DNA of 64,000 bases from the NCBI GenBank assembly GCA_903882665.1, contig CAIRXW010000017.1, positions 1 to 64,000 of the forward strand, in the 5' to 3' direction. The position numbers and the translations under genes are program-made. This document shows positions 55,665 through 64,000 of the stretch, one piece after another. This stretch comes from an uncultured Chlorobiaceae bacterium (GTDB lineage Bacteria > Bacteroidota > Chlorobiia > Chlorobiales > Chlorobiaceae). Below the pieces are notes generated by a model that did not search any database, was not told the DNA's origin, and saw only the letters and a list, made by a program, of their open reading frames with translations. Within the stretch, counting starts at the first letter, position 1. Every line of letters begins with the position of its first letter.

Positions 55665-55894
55665 GAATTTCGAATCGTTATTTTTCCCTGATACCATGTC
55701 GGCCTGAAAGAATAATAATAAAATATCTCTCATCTCCCTCCGCTGCCACTTTTTACCGCCGAAAATGATCGATTCCAAAATGATACCGGCAGGCAAAATC
55801 GAGGGGTGAAAAATGGTAAAATTTGTTTTTTGCTCTTCAACACCTATCTTTTTCAAAATTTTACTTGTAATGCTCTTAATACCGGTACTGATCA

Positions 55895-58291
55895 ATGGCC
55901 TCAAAACCTGCAACACTCTCTGCCAGAAACAGGACCCTGATTGTCGTCGAATCCCCCTCAAAGGCAAGAACGATAAATAAATACCTCGGAGACAAGTATA
56001 CGGTTTTCGCTTCTGTTGGCCATATCAAGGATCTGCCGAAAAAGGAGATTGGTCTTGATTTTGACCATCATTACGAGCCGAGGTATGAAATTATTCCAGG
56101 GAAAGAAAAGGTTGTCCATCAGTTAAAAAAACTTGCGGCTGAAGCCAATGAAATTCTCATAGCGACTGACCCTGACCGCGAAGGAGAGGCCATTGCATGG
56201 CATATCTCAAAGGAAATCGGTGTAACAAACAAACCGGTATCCCGGGTGCTTTTTAATGAAATCACCAAAAATGCGATCATTGCGGCCATCCAGGCTCCAC
56301 GGCAGATCGACGACTGCCTTGTGCGCTCCCAGCAAACCCGTCAGGGGCTTGATAAAATTGTGGGCTACAAGATCAGCCCCTTTTTGTGGAATGTGGTGCT
56401 GCGCGGACTTTCTGCCGGCAGGGTACAATCCGTCGCACTGCGGCTGATCTGCGAGCGTGAGGCAGAGATCACCCGCTTCCAGATAGAGGAGTACTGGTCG
56501 ATTGCGGCTGATTTCACCACACCGGAGCAGGAGTCTTTCAGGGCAAGGCTTGTGCGCCTGGAGGGTGACAAGCCGGAGATATCCAATCAGCAGCAGGCTG
56601 AGGCCATTGCGGCACGCATCAGAAAGGGAAATTTTGCGGTACGGGAAATCGCTCCTCGCCTGCAGCAGCGCAAGCCTCCCCTTCCGTTTACGACATCTCT
56701 CCTCCAGCAGGCGGCATCGAACCAGCTCGGCTTCGGATCGCAGAAAACCATGCGCGTTGCACAACAGCTCTATGAGGGTATTGACCTTGGCGCCGAGGGT
56801 ACGGCAGGTCTGATCACCTATATGAGGACCGATTCAACGCGCATCGGTGAAGAGGCGGTCGTCGAGGTAAGAGGCTATATCAATAAGCAGTTCGGCAAAG
56901 AGTATATCGGTTTTGGCGGAGCAGCAAAACCTGGCAAAAATGCACAGGATGCGCATGAAGCAGTCCGGCCGACATCGATTTTTAAAAAGCCGGAGCAGCT
57001 CAAACCCTTCCTCTCAGCCGATCAGTTTAAATTGTATGAGCTGATCTGGAAGCGCTTTCTTGCCGCCATGATGGCTCCCGCAAAAATCGAACAGACGCGG
57101 GTTGATGTGGAGGACAGTGCTGAAAAGTTCCTCTTCAGGGCAACGGGCAGCAGGCTCCTTTTTGCAGGCTTTATGCGGGTCTATGATGACCAGAAAGAGC
57201 TTGATTACGAGGCGCAGACCTCTACGAAGGAGGATGTGGAAAAGGAGTTGACGGTTAAACTGCCGGAACACCTGTCGGTCAGCGACCCTCTTGCTCTTGC
57301 TGATCTTGACCAGAAACAGAGCTTTACCCGCCCTCCGGCGCGCTACAGTGAGGCGACACTGGTCAAGGATCTCGACCATTTTGGTATTGGACGGCCATCC
57401 ACCTATGCTTCCATTTTTTCGACACTGCAGGATCGGCGCTATGTGGAGCTGGAGAAGAAAAAGATTCTGCCCACGGAACTTGGCAAGGACGTCTCACTGA
57501 TTCTTGTTGCCAATTTTCCTGATCTCTTCAATGTTGACTTCACCGCCTTCATGGAGAATGAACTCGACAAAGTGGCAAGCGGAGAGGATGAATATGAAAA
57601 AGTGCTTGACAGTTTCTACAAGCCTCTTGAAGCGGTATTGAGCCTGCGCAAATCCAATCCTATTGTACCCCAGAACAGCGAACCAGAGCGCTGTGAAAAG
57701 TGCGGTGAGGGGCTGATGGTTGTCAAATGGACGGCAAATGGAAAATTTTTCGGCTGCTCATGCTATCCCAAGTGCAAAAATATCAAGGCGATAAGCAGCA
57801 ACAAGGCAAAACCGGTTGATACAGCAATCCTCTGCCCCTCCTGCAAGGAAGGGCACATGCTCTTGCGCAGCGGAAGATTCGGCGCTTTTCTTGCCTGTTC
57901 CAACTATCCCAAGTGCAATACGCTGCTCAATCTGAGCAAACAGCGCCACATTGAGCCATTGAAGACCCCGCCGGTCGTGACGACCATTCTCTGCCCAAAA
58001 TGCAGCTCCCCGCTCTACCTCAGAAGCGGAAAACGGGGGTTGTGGCTTGGCTGCTCAAAATTCCCCAAGTGCAAGGGACGCCTCGCGTGGAGCACCCTTG
58101 AGAAGAGCGCCCAAAGTCACTGGGAGGCAATTATGACTGAGCACCAGCATGCTCACCCTGCGGTCATGCTGACGATGATTGATGGGAAAGCGGTATCGAT
58201 GACCATGGCGGTTGATGATATCATACTGAAAGCGGAAGAGGCCGGGCTGATTGCCTCTCCCGTTGAAGAGATTGCAGAAGTCACCCCATAA
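55895..58291 (+). CDS. topA: DNA topoisomerase I
   Basis: A 798-residue type IA topoisomerase. The Toprim domain opens TLIVVESPSKARTINKYLGD and has ATDPDREGEAIAWHI; the active-site Tyr is in GLITYMRTDSTRI (about residue 310). Three C-terminal zinc ribbons follow: CEKCGEGLMVVKW..CSCYPKC, CPSCKEGHML..CSNYPKC and CPKCSSPLYL..CSKFPKC. It relaxes negative supercoils. It is convergent with feoB and the two stops overlap by 11 bp. Confidence 0.97.
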   Translation: MASKPATLSARNRTLIVVESPSKARTINKYLGDKYTVFASVGHIKDLPKKEIGLDFDHHYEPRYEIIPGKEKVVHQLKKLAAEANEILIATDPDREGEAIAWHISKEIGVTNKPVSRVLFNEITKNAIIAAIQAPRQIDDCLVRSQQTRQGLDKIVGYKISPFLWNVVLRGLSAGRVQSVALRLICEREAEITRFQIEEYWSIAADFTTPEQESFRARLVRLEGDKPEISNQQQAEAIAARIRKGNFAVREIAPRLQQRKPPLPFTTSLLQQAASNQLGFGSQKTMRVAQQLYEGIDLGAEGTAGLITYMRTDSTRIGEEAVVEVRGYINKQFGKEYIGFGGAAKPGKNAQDAHEAVRPTSIFKKPEQLKPFLSADQFKLYELIWKRFLAAMMAPAKIEQTRVDVEDSAEKFLFRATGSRLLFAGFMRVYDDQKELDYEAQTSTKEDVEKELTVKLPEHLSVSDPLALADLDQKQSFTRPPARYSEATLVKDLDHFGIGRPSTYASIFSTLQDRRYVELEKKKILPTELGKDVSLILVANFPDLFNVDFTAFMENELDKVASGEDEYEKVLDSFYKPLEAVLSLRKSNPIVPQNSEPERCEKCGEGLMVVKWTANGKFFGCSCYPKCKNIKAISSNKAKPVDTAILCPSCKEGHMLLRSGRFGAFLACSNYPKCNTLLNLSKQRHIEPLKTPPVVTTILCPKCSSPLYLRSGKRGLWLGCSKFPKCKGRLAWSTLEKSAQSHWEAIMTEHQHAHPAVMLTMIDGKAVSMTMAVDDIILKAEEAGLIASPVEEIAEVTP

Positions 58292-60407
58292 AAAGGGCTA
58301 TGTTGTAAACAACAAAAGAGAGCAGCCAGGCCACAGAGAGTGAATAGGCCGAATAGAGCAGCACCGGGCGCCAGCGACCGACCTCTTTTTTCATGACGCC
58401 GATAGCCGCCACGCAGGGGATATAGAGCAGTACAAAGACCATGAGGCTCAGAGCCGTTGCCCTGCTGAATGCGGGATCGTGCCGGAGAATCGTTTTCAGC
58501 TCCACCGGAGCGCCATCGCTTTGCCCTATGGAGTAGATGGTGGCAAGAGTGGAAACAACGACCTCCTTCGCGGCCAGGCCCGTTACAAGGGCAATGCCTA
58601 TCCGCCAGTCAAAGCCAAGTGGCCTGATAAGGGGTTCAAGCACTTTGCCTGCCCTTCCTGCCAGAGAGTACTCGAGCTGTTCCGACCTTATGCGCAAGTC
58701 AAGCGCTCTTTGTCCAGCCTTTTTTTCGCCCTCACCCATGCTGCTCGCAGCGATACGCGCAGTTTCTGCCGAAAGTTTTGCCTGAAGTGCCCCGGAACGG
58801 GGATAATTGCTTACCGCCCAGATGATGATGACCGCACCGAGAATTAGTGTTCCCGCTTTTTTTAGATACATCAACGCTTTCACCTTTGCCTGGAACAGGA
58901 CTGAGGCAAGTGTTGGCCAGCGATAGGGCGGCAGCTCCATAACAAAAGGCTCTGAATCGCTTTTCAGAACGGTTGACTTCAAAAGCCAGGCGGTCCAGAG
59001 GCCAACCACAATTCCGAGAAGATAGATGCCGAACATGACGTTGGCCGCCACATCGGGCGAAAAAAAAGCGGCGGTCAGCAATACATAGACCGGTAGTTTG
59101 GCCCCGCAACTCATGAAGGGAATAATCATGATGGTGACAAGCCGGTCGGTTGGGCTTTTGAGCGTCCGTGTAGCCATGATGGCCGGAATGGAGCAGCCGA
59201 ATCCTGTTATCATGGGAATGAAGGATTTGCCATGGAGACCAAAACGGTGCATCAGCCGATCAATCACAAATGCGGCACGGGCCATGTAACCGGAAGCCTC
59301 AAGAAAGGAGAGTCCGATGAAGAGCAGAACGATATTTGGCAAAAAGAGCAGGACACCACCAACACCGGCAATAATGCCGTCAATGACGATAGAACGAAGC
59401 GTTTCATTCGGCAGAAGCGGGGCAATCACGGAGGCGATAAAGCTGAAAAAGAGGCCAAGGGCGCCCATAATCGGCGAAGCAAGGGTAAAGGTCAACTGAA
59501 ATATGGCCCAGACCACCAGTAAAAAAATCGGCAGCCCAAGCACCCGGTTGAGCACCACCATGTCGATATAGTCGGTTGGCGTCGCCTTGACTCCTCCAGG
59601 GAAACGGACACACTCCTGCATGGCCCCCCGAATAAAGGCGTGACGGTCTTCGGTTATGAGGATTTCAGGCTCCGAATCATGCAGCCGTTCAGCCTCGCGG
59701 AGGGCATCCTGAAGGGCAAGTTCAACTTTTACCCAGACAGGATAGCGCCGGACTTCGTTATACACTTCCCGGTCGTTCTCCAGCAGCTTGATGGCAAGCC
59801 ACCGCGCATTGAAGCCGCTGAGTTCCCTCTGATGGAGAAGAAACGTGGTAATTTTTTCAACCGCAGCTTCAAGTTCAGGGCGAAAAAAAAGCTTGTTTTT
59901 ATGGATCTCGATATCCTTTCGGGAAAGTCGAATAATATGATCGAGCAGGGAATCGAGTCCAATACCCTTTTTGGCTGATGTCGGGACAATGTGGCAGCCG
60001 AGAAGCTTCTGCAACTGCTTGATCTCGATAACAATGCCCTTTTCTTCAACCTCGTCGATCATATTGAGGGCAACAAAGAAATCAACTTCGAGTTCCATGA
60101 GCTGCGTTGTCAAAAGAAGGTTCCGCTCAAGGTTTGGCCCTTCGACAACGTTGACAACAACATCGGGAGGTTCCTTGATCAGATACTCCCTTGTAACAAT
60201 CTCCTCTGGCGAGTAGGGGGTTAGGGAGTAAATTCCGGGCAAATCAACCACCCTGATCTGGTACCCCTTGTACGCAAGATAGCCCTCATGCTTCTCAACG
60301 GTCACTCCCGAAAAATTTCCGACTTTCTGGTGAGCACCGGTCAGTGCATTGAAAAGAGAGGATTTACCGCAGTTCGGATTCCCTGCAAGCGCAACCGTGA
60401 TCTCCAT
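58281..60407 (-). CDS. feoB: Ferrous iron transporter FeoB
   Basis: A 708-residue membrane GTPase. The G1 loop VALAGNPNCGKSSLFNALTG is at residues 5-24, G3 is VVDLPGIYSL, G4 is ALNMIDE; the membrane domain has GCSIPAIMATRTLKSPTDR and FMSCGAKLPVYVLL gates and a final run of helices. It imports Fe2+. The ATG at 60407 starts at the family position; a GTG at 60419 overlaps the feoA stop and is a possible alternative. feoA is directly upstream. Confidence 0.96.
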   Translation of the reverse strand: MEITVALAGNPNCGKSSLFNALTGAHQKVGNFSGVTVEKHEGYLAYKGYQIRVVDLPGIYSLTPYSPEEIVTREYLIKEPPDVVVNVVEGPNLERNLLLTTQLMELEVDFFVALNMIDEVEEKGIVIEIKQLQKLLGCHIVPTSAKKGIGLDSLLDHIIRLSRKDIEIHKNKLFFRPELEAAVEKITTFLLHQRELSGFNARWLAIKLLENDREVYNEVRRYPVWVKVELALQDALREAERLHDSEPEILITEDRHAFIRGAMQECVRFPGGVKATPTDYIDMVVLNRVLGLPIFLLVVWAIFQLTFTLASPIMGALGLFFSFIASVIAPLLPNETLRSIVIDGIIAGVGGVLLFLPNIVLLFIGLSFLEASGYMARAAFVIDRLMHRFGLHGKSFIPMITGFGCSIPAIMATRTLKSPTDRLVTIMIIPFMSCGAKLPVYVLLTAAFFSPDVAANVMFGIYLLGIVVGLWTAWLLKSTVLKSDSEPFVMELPPYRWPTLASVLFQAKVKALMYLKKAGTLILGAVIIIWAVSNYPRSGALQAKLSAETARIAASSMGEGEKKAGQRALDLRIRSEQLEYSLAGRAGKVLEPLIRPLGFDWRIGIALVTGLAAKEVVVSTLATIYSIGQSDGAPVELKTILRHDPAFSRATALSLMVFVLLYIPCVAAIGVMKKEVGRWRPVLLYSAYSLSVAWLLSFVVYNIALFMG

Positions 60408-60415
60408 CTCCTTGC

Positions 60416-60682
60416 TCACGACTCGCAACAGGAAAAGGAAGGCGCATCTCCCGGCTCCCCGACTTTACACACCATAACCCCCTCTGCCTCGGTTTTTCTC
60501 ATGGCAAGATAGAGCCCCTTGAAAAAAATCTCAATCGGATCACCGAGCGGAGCTACCCTGAGCACCTTGAATTTTGTCCCCTTTATCAACCCCATATCCA
60601 TAATCCTGCGCCTTATGACACTCTCCGCCTTCAAGGCCGTCACTTCAGCCTTGTCTCCCACCTTCAATTCGGATAACCGCAT
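60416..60682 (-). CDS. feoA: Ferrous iron transport protein FeoA
   Basis: An 88-residue SH3-like protein: MRLSELKVGDKAEVTALKAE, IRRRIMDMGLIKGTKFKVLR and VAPLGDPIEIFFKGLYLAMR. It assists FeoB. GGGAG precedes the ATG at 60682; in-frame codons up to 60715 lack similarity. The C-terminus ends FSCCES, an uncommon Cys pair. First gene of feoAB. Confidence 0.94.
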   Translation of the reverse strand: MRLSELKVGDKAEVTALKAESVIRRRIMDMGLIKGTKFKVLRVAPLGDPIEIFFKGLYLAMRKTEAEGVMVCKVGEPGDAPSFSCCES

Positions 60683-60724
60683 CGCATAATCTCCCTCAAA
60701 ACAATAAAAAAACAAACAGGACGA

Positions 60725-60753
60725 ATAATATCCTATTTAATGCATACCAACAA
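60725..60753 (-). promoter_or_regulatory. Likely promoter of feoAB
   Basis: On the minus strand TTGTTG (60753-60748) and TATTAT (60730-60725) are 17 bp apart and lie 43 bp upstream of the feoA start. No convincing Fur box could be made out by eye. Confidence 0.55.
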
Positions 60754-60780
60754 CAAAAAATTGCATCCCGGAAAAAGAAG

Positions 60781-61161
60781 TTACCCGTGTACCGCCGCTA
60801 CCCCGGGAAAGGGAGGCCAACCCATCCGTTCTCCACCAATCAGATGGGCGTGGATATGCAGAACGCTCTGCAGGGCATCCTTGCCGGTATTAAAAACAAG
60901 CCTGTAACCGGACTCCCTGATGCCGATGATCTCTGCCACGACTCCGGCGGCCAGAAGAATATGACCAGCAACAGCTTCATCTTCCGGGCAAAGATCGTTG
61001 AGCGATGCGATATGCTTGACAGGAATGATCAGCACATGCTCCGGAGCTACAGGCGTGATGTCACGGAAAGCAACAACATGATCATTGCGATAAACGACCG
61101 AAGCGGGTATCTCCCCCCGCACAATACGGCAAAACAGACAATCAGCTTCCTGTTGTATCAT
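60781..61161 (-). CDS. HIT-family nucleotide hydrolase
   Basis: A 126-residue histidine-triad protein of the HinT branch: CLFCRIVRGEIPASVVYRND, ITPVAPEHVLIIPVKHI and the triad HIHAHLIGGERMGWPP (H-x-H-x-H). Such enzymes hydrolyse adenosine phosphoramidates. It has a CxxC at residues 8-11, common in HinT. It lies between feoA and a lipoprotein gene, all on the minus strand. Confidence 0.94.
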   Translation of the reverse strand: MIQQEADCLFCRIVRGEIPASVVYRNDHVVAFRDITPVAPEHVLIIPVKHIASLNDLCPEDEAVAGHILLAAGVVAEIIGIRESGYRLVFNTGKDALQSVLHIHAHLIGGERMGWPPFPGVAAVHG

Positions 61162-61195
61162 AAGGGTTTCCTGTCCTGACTCTTTATGGTGGTTC

Positions 61196-61711
61196 TCAAG
61201 GCTCCTGAACGACAGAGAGTGACGCGGTGCCGTTGCCAGTCATGAGCACAACTTTAAGCTTCTCTTTTTCTCCTGAAACAACCCCCCCCGAGCTTTCACC
61301 GGAAGTCACAATGGTTGAAATATTTTTGAAACCATTGCTTTTAAGCTGGCTCTCGAACTCCTTGACAATATTCCCGGAAACGTTCTCGCAGACAACGCTC
61401 CAGTTCTTTCCTTCCGGCGTTTCTGCGCGGGTAACTGCCTTTATCTTGCCCCAGGAAAACTTCGGTACGTCAGCAGGCATATCTGCCGGCCAGACTCCGT
61501 TGTTTCCCTGAATTTCAATTTTCTGCCCTTCGGACTGTATCGTTATGTTGTTGCCGCCGGAATTGACGGCAACCTTCTTGCCTGTAGACTGCTCAATCGC
61601 TTTTTCAACCAGCACATCTTCAATCTTTTTCTGGCAGGAGGTGATGGTTGCACTGACGGCAAGGAGTGCCAGGAGAATCCCGGCAGAACGGACTTTTGAT
61701 GATAGAGGCAT
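61196..61711 (-). CDS. Lipoprotein of unknown function
   Basis: A 171-residue protein with a lipoprotein signal (ILLALLAVSATITSC). The mature part begins QKKIEDVLVEKAIEQSTGKK, then NITIQSEGQKIEIQ and VWPADMPADVPKFSWGKI; the WPADMPADVP stretch is found in several uncharacterised bacterial lipoproteins. No enzymatic motif. It is probably envelope-located. 34 bp upstream of the HIT gene, same strand. Confidence 0.8.
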   Translation of the reverse strand: MPLSSKVRSAGILLALLAVSATITSCQKKIEDVLVEKAIEQSTGKKVAVNSGGNNITIQSEGQKIEIQGNNGVWPADMPADVPKFSWGKIKAVTRAETPEGKNWSVVCENVSGNIVKEFESQLKSNGFKNISTIVTSGESSGGVVSGEKEKLKVVLMTGNGTASLSVVQEP

Positions 61712-61791
61712 CTTTTATAATTGTCTACGATAATGAAAAGATTCCAATAAAACTCCACTGCCATAATGTAGGCAAAAGCGGGGAAAACCTC

Positions 61792-63123
61792 TCACACCGT
61801 CGCGGAAGAATCTGCGGCATGAGTTGATGCCGGATTGGGAAGAGCAGACAACCTCAATGCAAGCACTTTATCGATCCTCTGTCCATCCAGGTCAACAATT
61901 TCGAGACTCCACTCTTCCCAGGTCACAATATCTCCAGTCCTCGGCATACGCCCAAGCAACCACATGATCAATCCACTGAGTGTATGATAGAGCCCTTTAT
62001 CCTCTTCGGGCACAGATTTCAGCTCAAGGGTGTCTTTCAGTTCGGGCACAGGAATAAGACCGTCAAGGAGCCAGGAACCGTCCTGGCGTTCCACAGCCCA
62101 TGAATCCTCAAGATTGCGGGGAACAAATTCTCCGGTGACAGCCTCAAGCATATCCTGAAGGGTAACCAACCCCTGAATTTCACCATACTCGTCCACAACA
62201 AAAACCATCTGGGTGCCTGAGGTTCTGAAATGGTCGAGCAGTTCCATGCCTGTAAGCGTTTCGGGGACATAGACGCAAGGCTGCAACTGCGAGGTAAACT
62301 CCGTAAGCCCCCCTTTCAGCGTTTTCGAGAGAAGCTGTTTGGCATTGACAACGCCAAGCAGTGATTGAAGACCACCATTGCAGACAGGAAAACGGGAGTG
62401 TTCCGATGCTGTCACCCTGTCGATATTCTCTTCAAGCGGCCGGGAAACGTCAAGAGAAACGATGTCTGCCCGTGGAACCATCAGGGAACCAAGTTGACGG
62501 TCATCGAGACGGAAAACATTTCGCACCATCTCATGTTCATGCTGCTCAATCACACCGGCTTCAGAGCCCTCCACAAGCATGGCATGAATCTCTTCCTCCG
62601 TAACGCTTGGCATGATGTGGGGGTGGTTTCCCGTCAGACGAAGAACGGCATCGGTGGAGGCCGTAAGCAGCCTGCCAAACGGACGGGTCAAGGTTGCAAG
62701 CGCAAGCATGGGGCGTGCAACCATACAGGCAATTCCTTCCGGATTGAACATACCCAGCCGTTTTGGAACCAGTTCGCCAATAACAATGGTGACGTAGGTA
62801 ATGGTAAGCACAACAACAACCGTGGAAATAATATGACTTATTTCCGCGTCCATGCCAAACGATTGCAACCAGATAGCAAAGGGACTGGCAAGAGCCCCTT
62901 CTCCGACAATACCGTTAAGAATGCCAATAGAAGTAATGCCTATCTGTATGGTCGAAAGAAAACTTGAAGGTTCACGACCAAGCTTCATGGCAACGGCGGC
63001 AGCTTTTTCACCATCCTCGGCAAGTCTTGACAGACGGGAGCGCTTTGCCGTTACCAACGCAATTTCCGACATGGCAAAAAGTCCGTTGACAACAATCAAA
63101 ACCAAAAGAAAGAGTATTTCCAT
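61792..63123 (-). CDS. HlyC/CorC (CNNM) family transporter with CBS pair
   Basis: A 443-residue protein. Four hydrophobic segments form the N-terminal CNNM/DUF21 domain (MEILFLLVLIVVNGLFAMSE, ITSIGILNGIVGEGALASPF). A CBS pair follows from about 215 (VPRADIVSLDVSRPLEENID, QMVFVVDEYGEIQGLVTLQD), and a CorC/HlyC C-terminal domain closes it. The family is linked to Mg2+/Co2+ transport or efflux. ATG at 63123 fits the family start; a start at 63177 would add 18 residues. Confidence 0.93.
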   Translation of the reverse strand: MEILFLLVLIVVNGLFAMSEIALVTAKRSRLSRLAEDGEKAAAVAMKLGREPSSFLSTIQIGITSIGILNGIVGEGALASPFAIWLQSFGMDAEISHIISTVVVVLTITYVTIVIGELVPKRLGMFNPEGIACMVARPMLALATLTRPFGRLLTASTDAVLRLTGNHPHIMPSVTEEEIHAMLVEGSEAGVIEQHEHEMVRNVFRLDDRQLGSLMVPRADIVSLDVSRPLEENIDRVTASEHSRFPVCNGGLQSLLGVVNAKQLLSKTLKGGLTEFTSQLQPCVYVPETLTGMELLDHFRTSGTQMVFVVDEYGEIQGLVTLQDMLEAVTGEFVPRNLEDSWAVERQDGSWLLDGLIPVPELKDTLELKSVPEEDKGLYHTLSGLIMWLLGRMPRTGDIVTWEEWSLEIVDLDGQRIDKVLALRLSALPNPASTHAADSSATV

Positions 63124-63374
63124 AAATTCAAAGGTTGAACTGCCCGGGACAAAAGAGAAAAAAATCACCGCCACCAAAACAAGTCAGACGGCAGCGTCCC
63201 GAACCGCTCTGTTTTTTGCATAATTTTTGATCACTATGCCATACAGCTATACATTTATTCTTTGACTTCCAAAACATCAATTTCAACTGGCAGTGACTGA
63301 AGCCATCCACGACGACCTCCAGATCGGTCAGGCAGAGATCGTCGCACCACCCGACCGAAGCATTACTCCACAGT

Positions 63375-63788
63375 TTACTTTCGGGCAATAAAGAGTGTCT
63401 TCACTTTTGCAATCAGTTGATTTTCTGTCAACCGCTCACAGGCTTCAACTCCCGTTACTTTTGTATGCAGATCATTGACCTTTTCGATCTCTTTGGCAAA
63501 TTCAAGTTTTGCCTCCCCAGGGCCAAAAACAGCAATCTTCGAGGAATCGCCGAGCAACTCAATTACCTTGACGAAAAATGCGTGATACTGGTGTTTTCGC
63601 CGCTCCTCCGCAGTGTGTTCATTGAAGACAGCCTGCGCCACAACGGTTCCCCCAGCTTTCCAGCCTCCGGCAGGCTTGAGATTACTTTCTGCACCAGACT
63701 CCACGTGTTGAACAACCGTTTGATCACCTTCAATTGAAACCAGAACAGCTTCCTTGTGGTCAATCCAGATACCCGTGTATTTTTTCAT
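63375..63788 (-). CDS. Small protein resembling the eRF1-like 'translational machinery' family
   Basis: A 137-residue protein: MKKYTGIWIDHKEAVLVSIE, VFNEHTAEERRKHQYHAFF, KIAVFGPGEAKLEFAKEIE and GVEACERLTENQLIAKVKTL. I recognise the pattern from small proteins named as translational machinery or eRF1-like in other bacteria, but no function is proven. ATG at 63788 has AAGGAG ten bases upstream. The 63124-63374 gap before it and 63789-64000 after it show no gene. Confidence 0.65.
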   Translation of the reverse strand: MKKYTGIWIDHKEAVLVSIEGDQTVVQHVESGAESNLKPAGGWKAGGTVVAQAVFNEHTAEERRKHQYHAFFVKVIELLGDSSKIAVFGPGEAKLEFAKEIEKVNDLHTKVTGVEACERLTENQLIAKVKTLFIARK

Positions 63789-64000
63789 GGCTGCCAAGCT
63801 CCTTCTGTGAAAATGTTTCTGAATGGTAAAAGAGATCCTTGATGATTCAACGACCGCGCTCCCTCAACAAGCTCAACTCCCAACAAAAGTTTGCGTGGCC
63901 ACTTACCTTGCAATGTAAGCAAAAATTATTATGTCATTACAGAGCTTTTACTTTTGACGCAGCAAGACCCCTTCAGTACGTCAACAAGCAAGGCTGCAAG

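Noticed and set aside
60683-60780. Fur box in the feoAB leader
   Set aside because: AT-rich words near the -10 box resemble half of a Fur site, but no 19-bp pattern close to consensus could be made out by eye.
63128-63388. 86-codon minus-strand frame between the CorC-like gene and the last gene
   Set aside because: It overlaps the CorC start region, has a poor composition and no ribosome site; probably not coding.

Overview
The window looks like the chromosome of a green sulfur bacterium (Chlorobiaceae, Chlorobium/Pelodictyon type). This is inferred from recognisable gene content and remembered neighbourhoods of that group, not from a 16S gene: glutamate-1-semialdehyde aminomutase (hemL), kdsA/kdsC beside a short ClpB paralogue, and the gpsA-plsY-purM-lysC run. 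No rRNA, tRNA or CRISPR array was seen. Core genes are GC-rich with strong codon bias, which creates many long antisense open frames that are not genes. The accessory stretches are visibly AT-richer.

Layout. (1) 1-7.5 kb: a defence operon on the minus strand: DUF4160-DUF2442, hsdM, a YhcG/DUF1016 nuclease, hsdS, darT-darG, then hsdR running off the left edge. (2) 7.6-30.1 kb: core genes. These cover envelope biogenesis (WecB-like epimerase, LptA-like protein, kdsA/kdsC, plsY, gpsA, GH3 glycosidase, NlpC/P60 lipoprotein), cofactor and amino-acid synthesis (hemL, nadK, tyrA, lysC, pyrE, purM), DNA repair (recO, ruvX), fluoride export (crcB with a DUF190 partner) and stress or signalling proteins (short ClpB, SixA-like, Ppx/GppA). 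(3) 30.1-45.4 kb: an accessory island holding ParDE, AbiEi/AbiEii, a second ParD with a broken ParE, an AAA_14/DUF4143 ATPase, DUF6088/AbiEii relics, an Mrr-like endonuclease, a 1361-residue nuclease/P-loop ATPase with long tandem repeats, a truncated helicase-type restriction gene and BrnTA. One core gene, a SAM methyltransferase, remains inside it. (4) 45.4-53.9 kb: a minus-strand biotin operon, birA-bioB-bioF-bioG-bioC-bioD-bioA, followed closely by an acyl-CoA ligase. A BirA-type operator lies over its promoter. (5) 53.9-63.8 kb: core genes amiC-like amidase, topA, feoAB, a HIT protein, a lipoprotein, a CorC/HlyC transporter and a small unknown protein.

The accessory island carries an unusual record of its own assembly. 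The convergent 3' junction between ppx and the methyltransferase occurs three times, and toxin-antitoxin modules sit between the copies. Two of the copies also carry the abiEi leader with a perfect inverted repeat. Pieces of the methyltransferase gene recur at 35.6 and 38.3 kb. A direct repeat of about 57 bp flanks the 1361-residue gene, and the left copy is followed by a decayed brnT. The best candidate for a poorly described immune system is that 1361-residue protein: an N-terminal PD-(D/E)XK domain, a central P-loop NTPase and near-identical 85-residue repeats. Other points worth checking are 39-bp palindromic units read in frame inside the YhcG nuclease, a KdsC that has lost its nucleophilic aspartate, and a ClpB made only of the middle domain and second AAA module.
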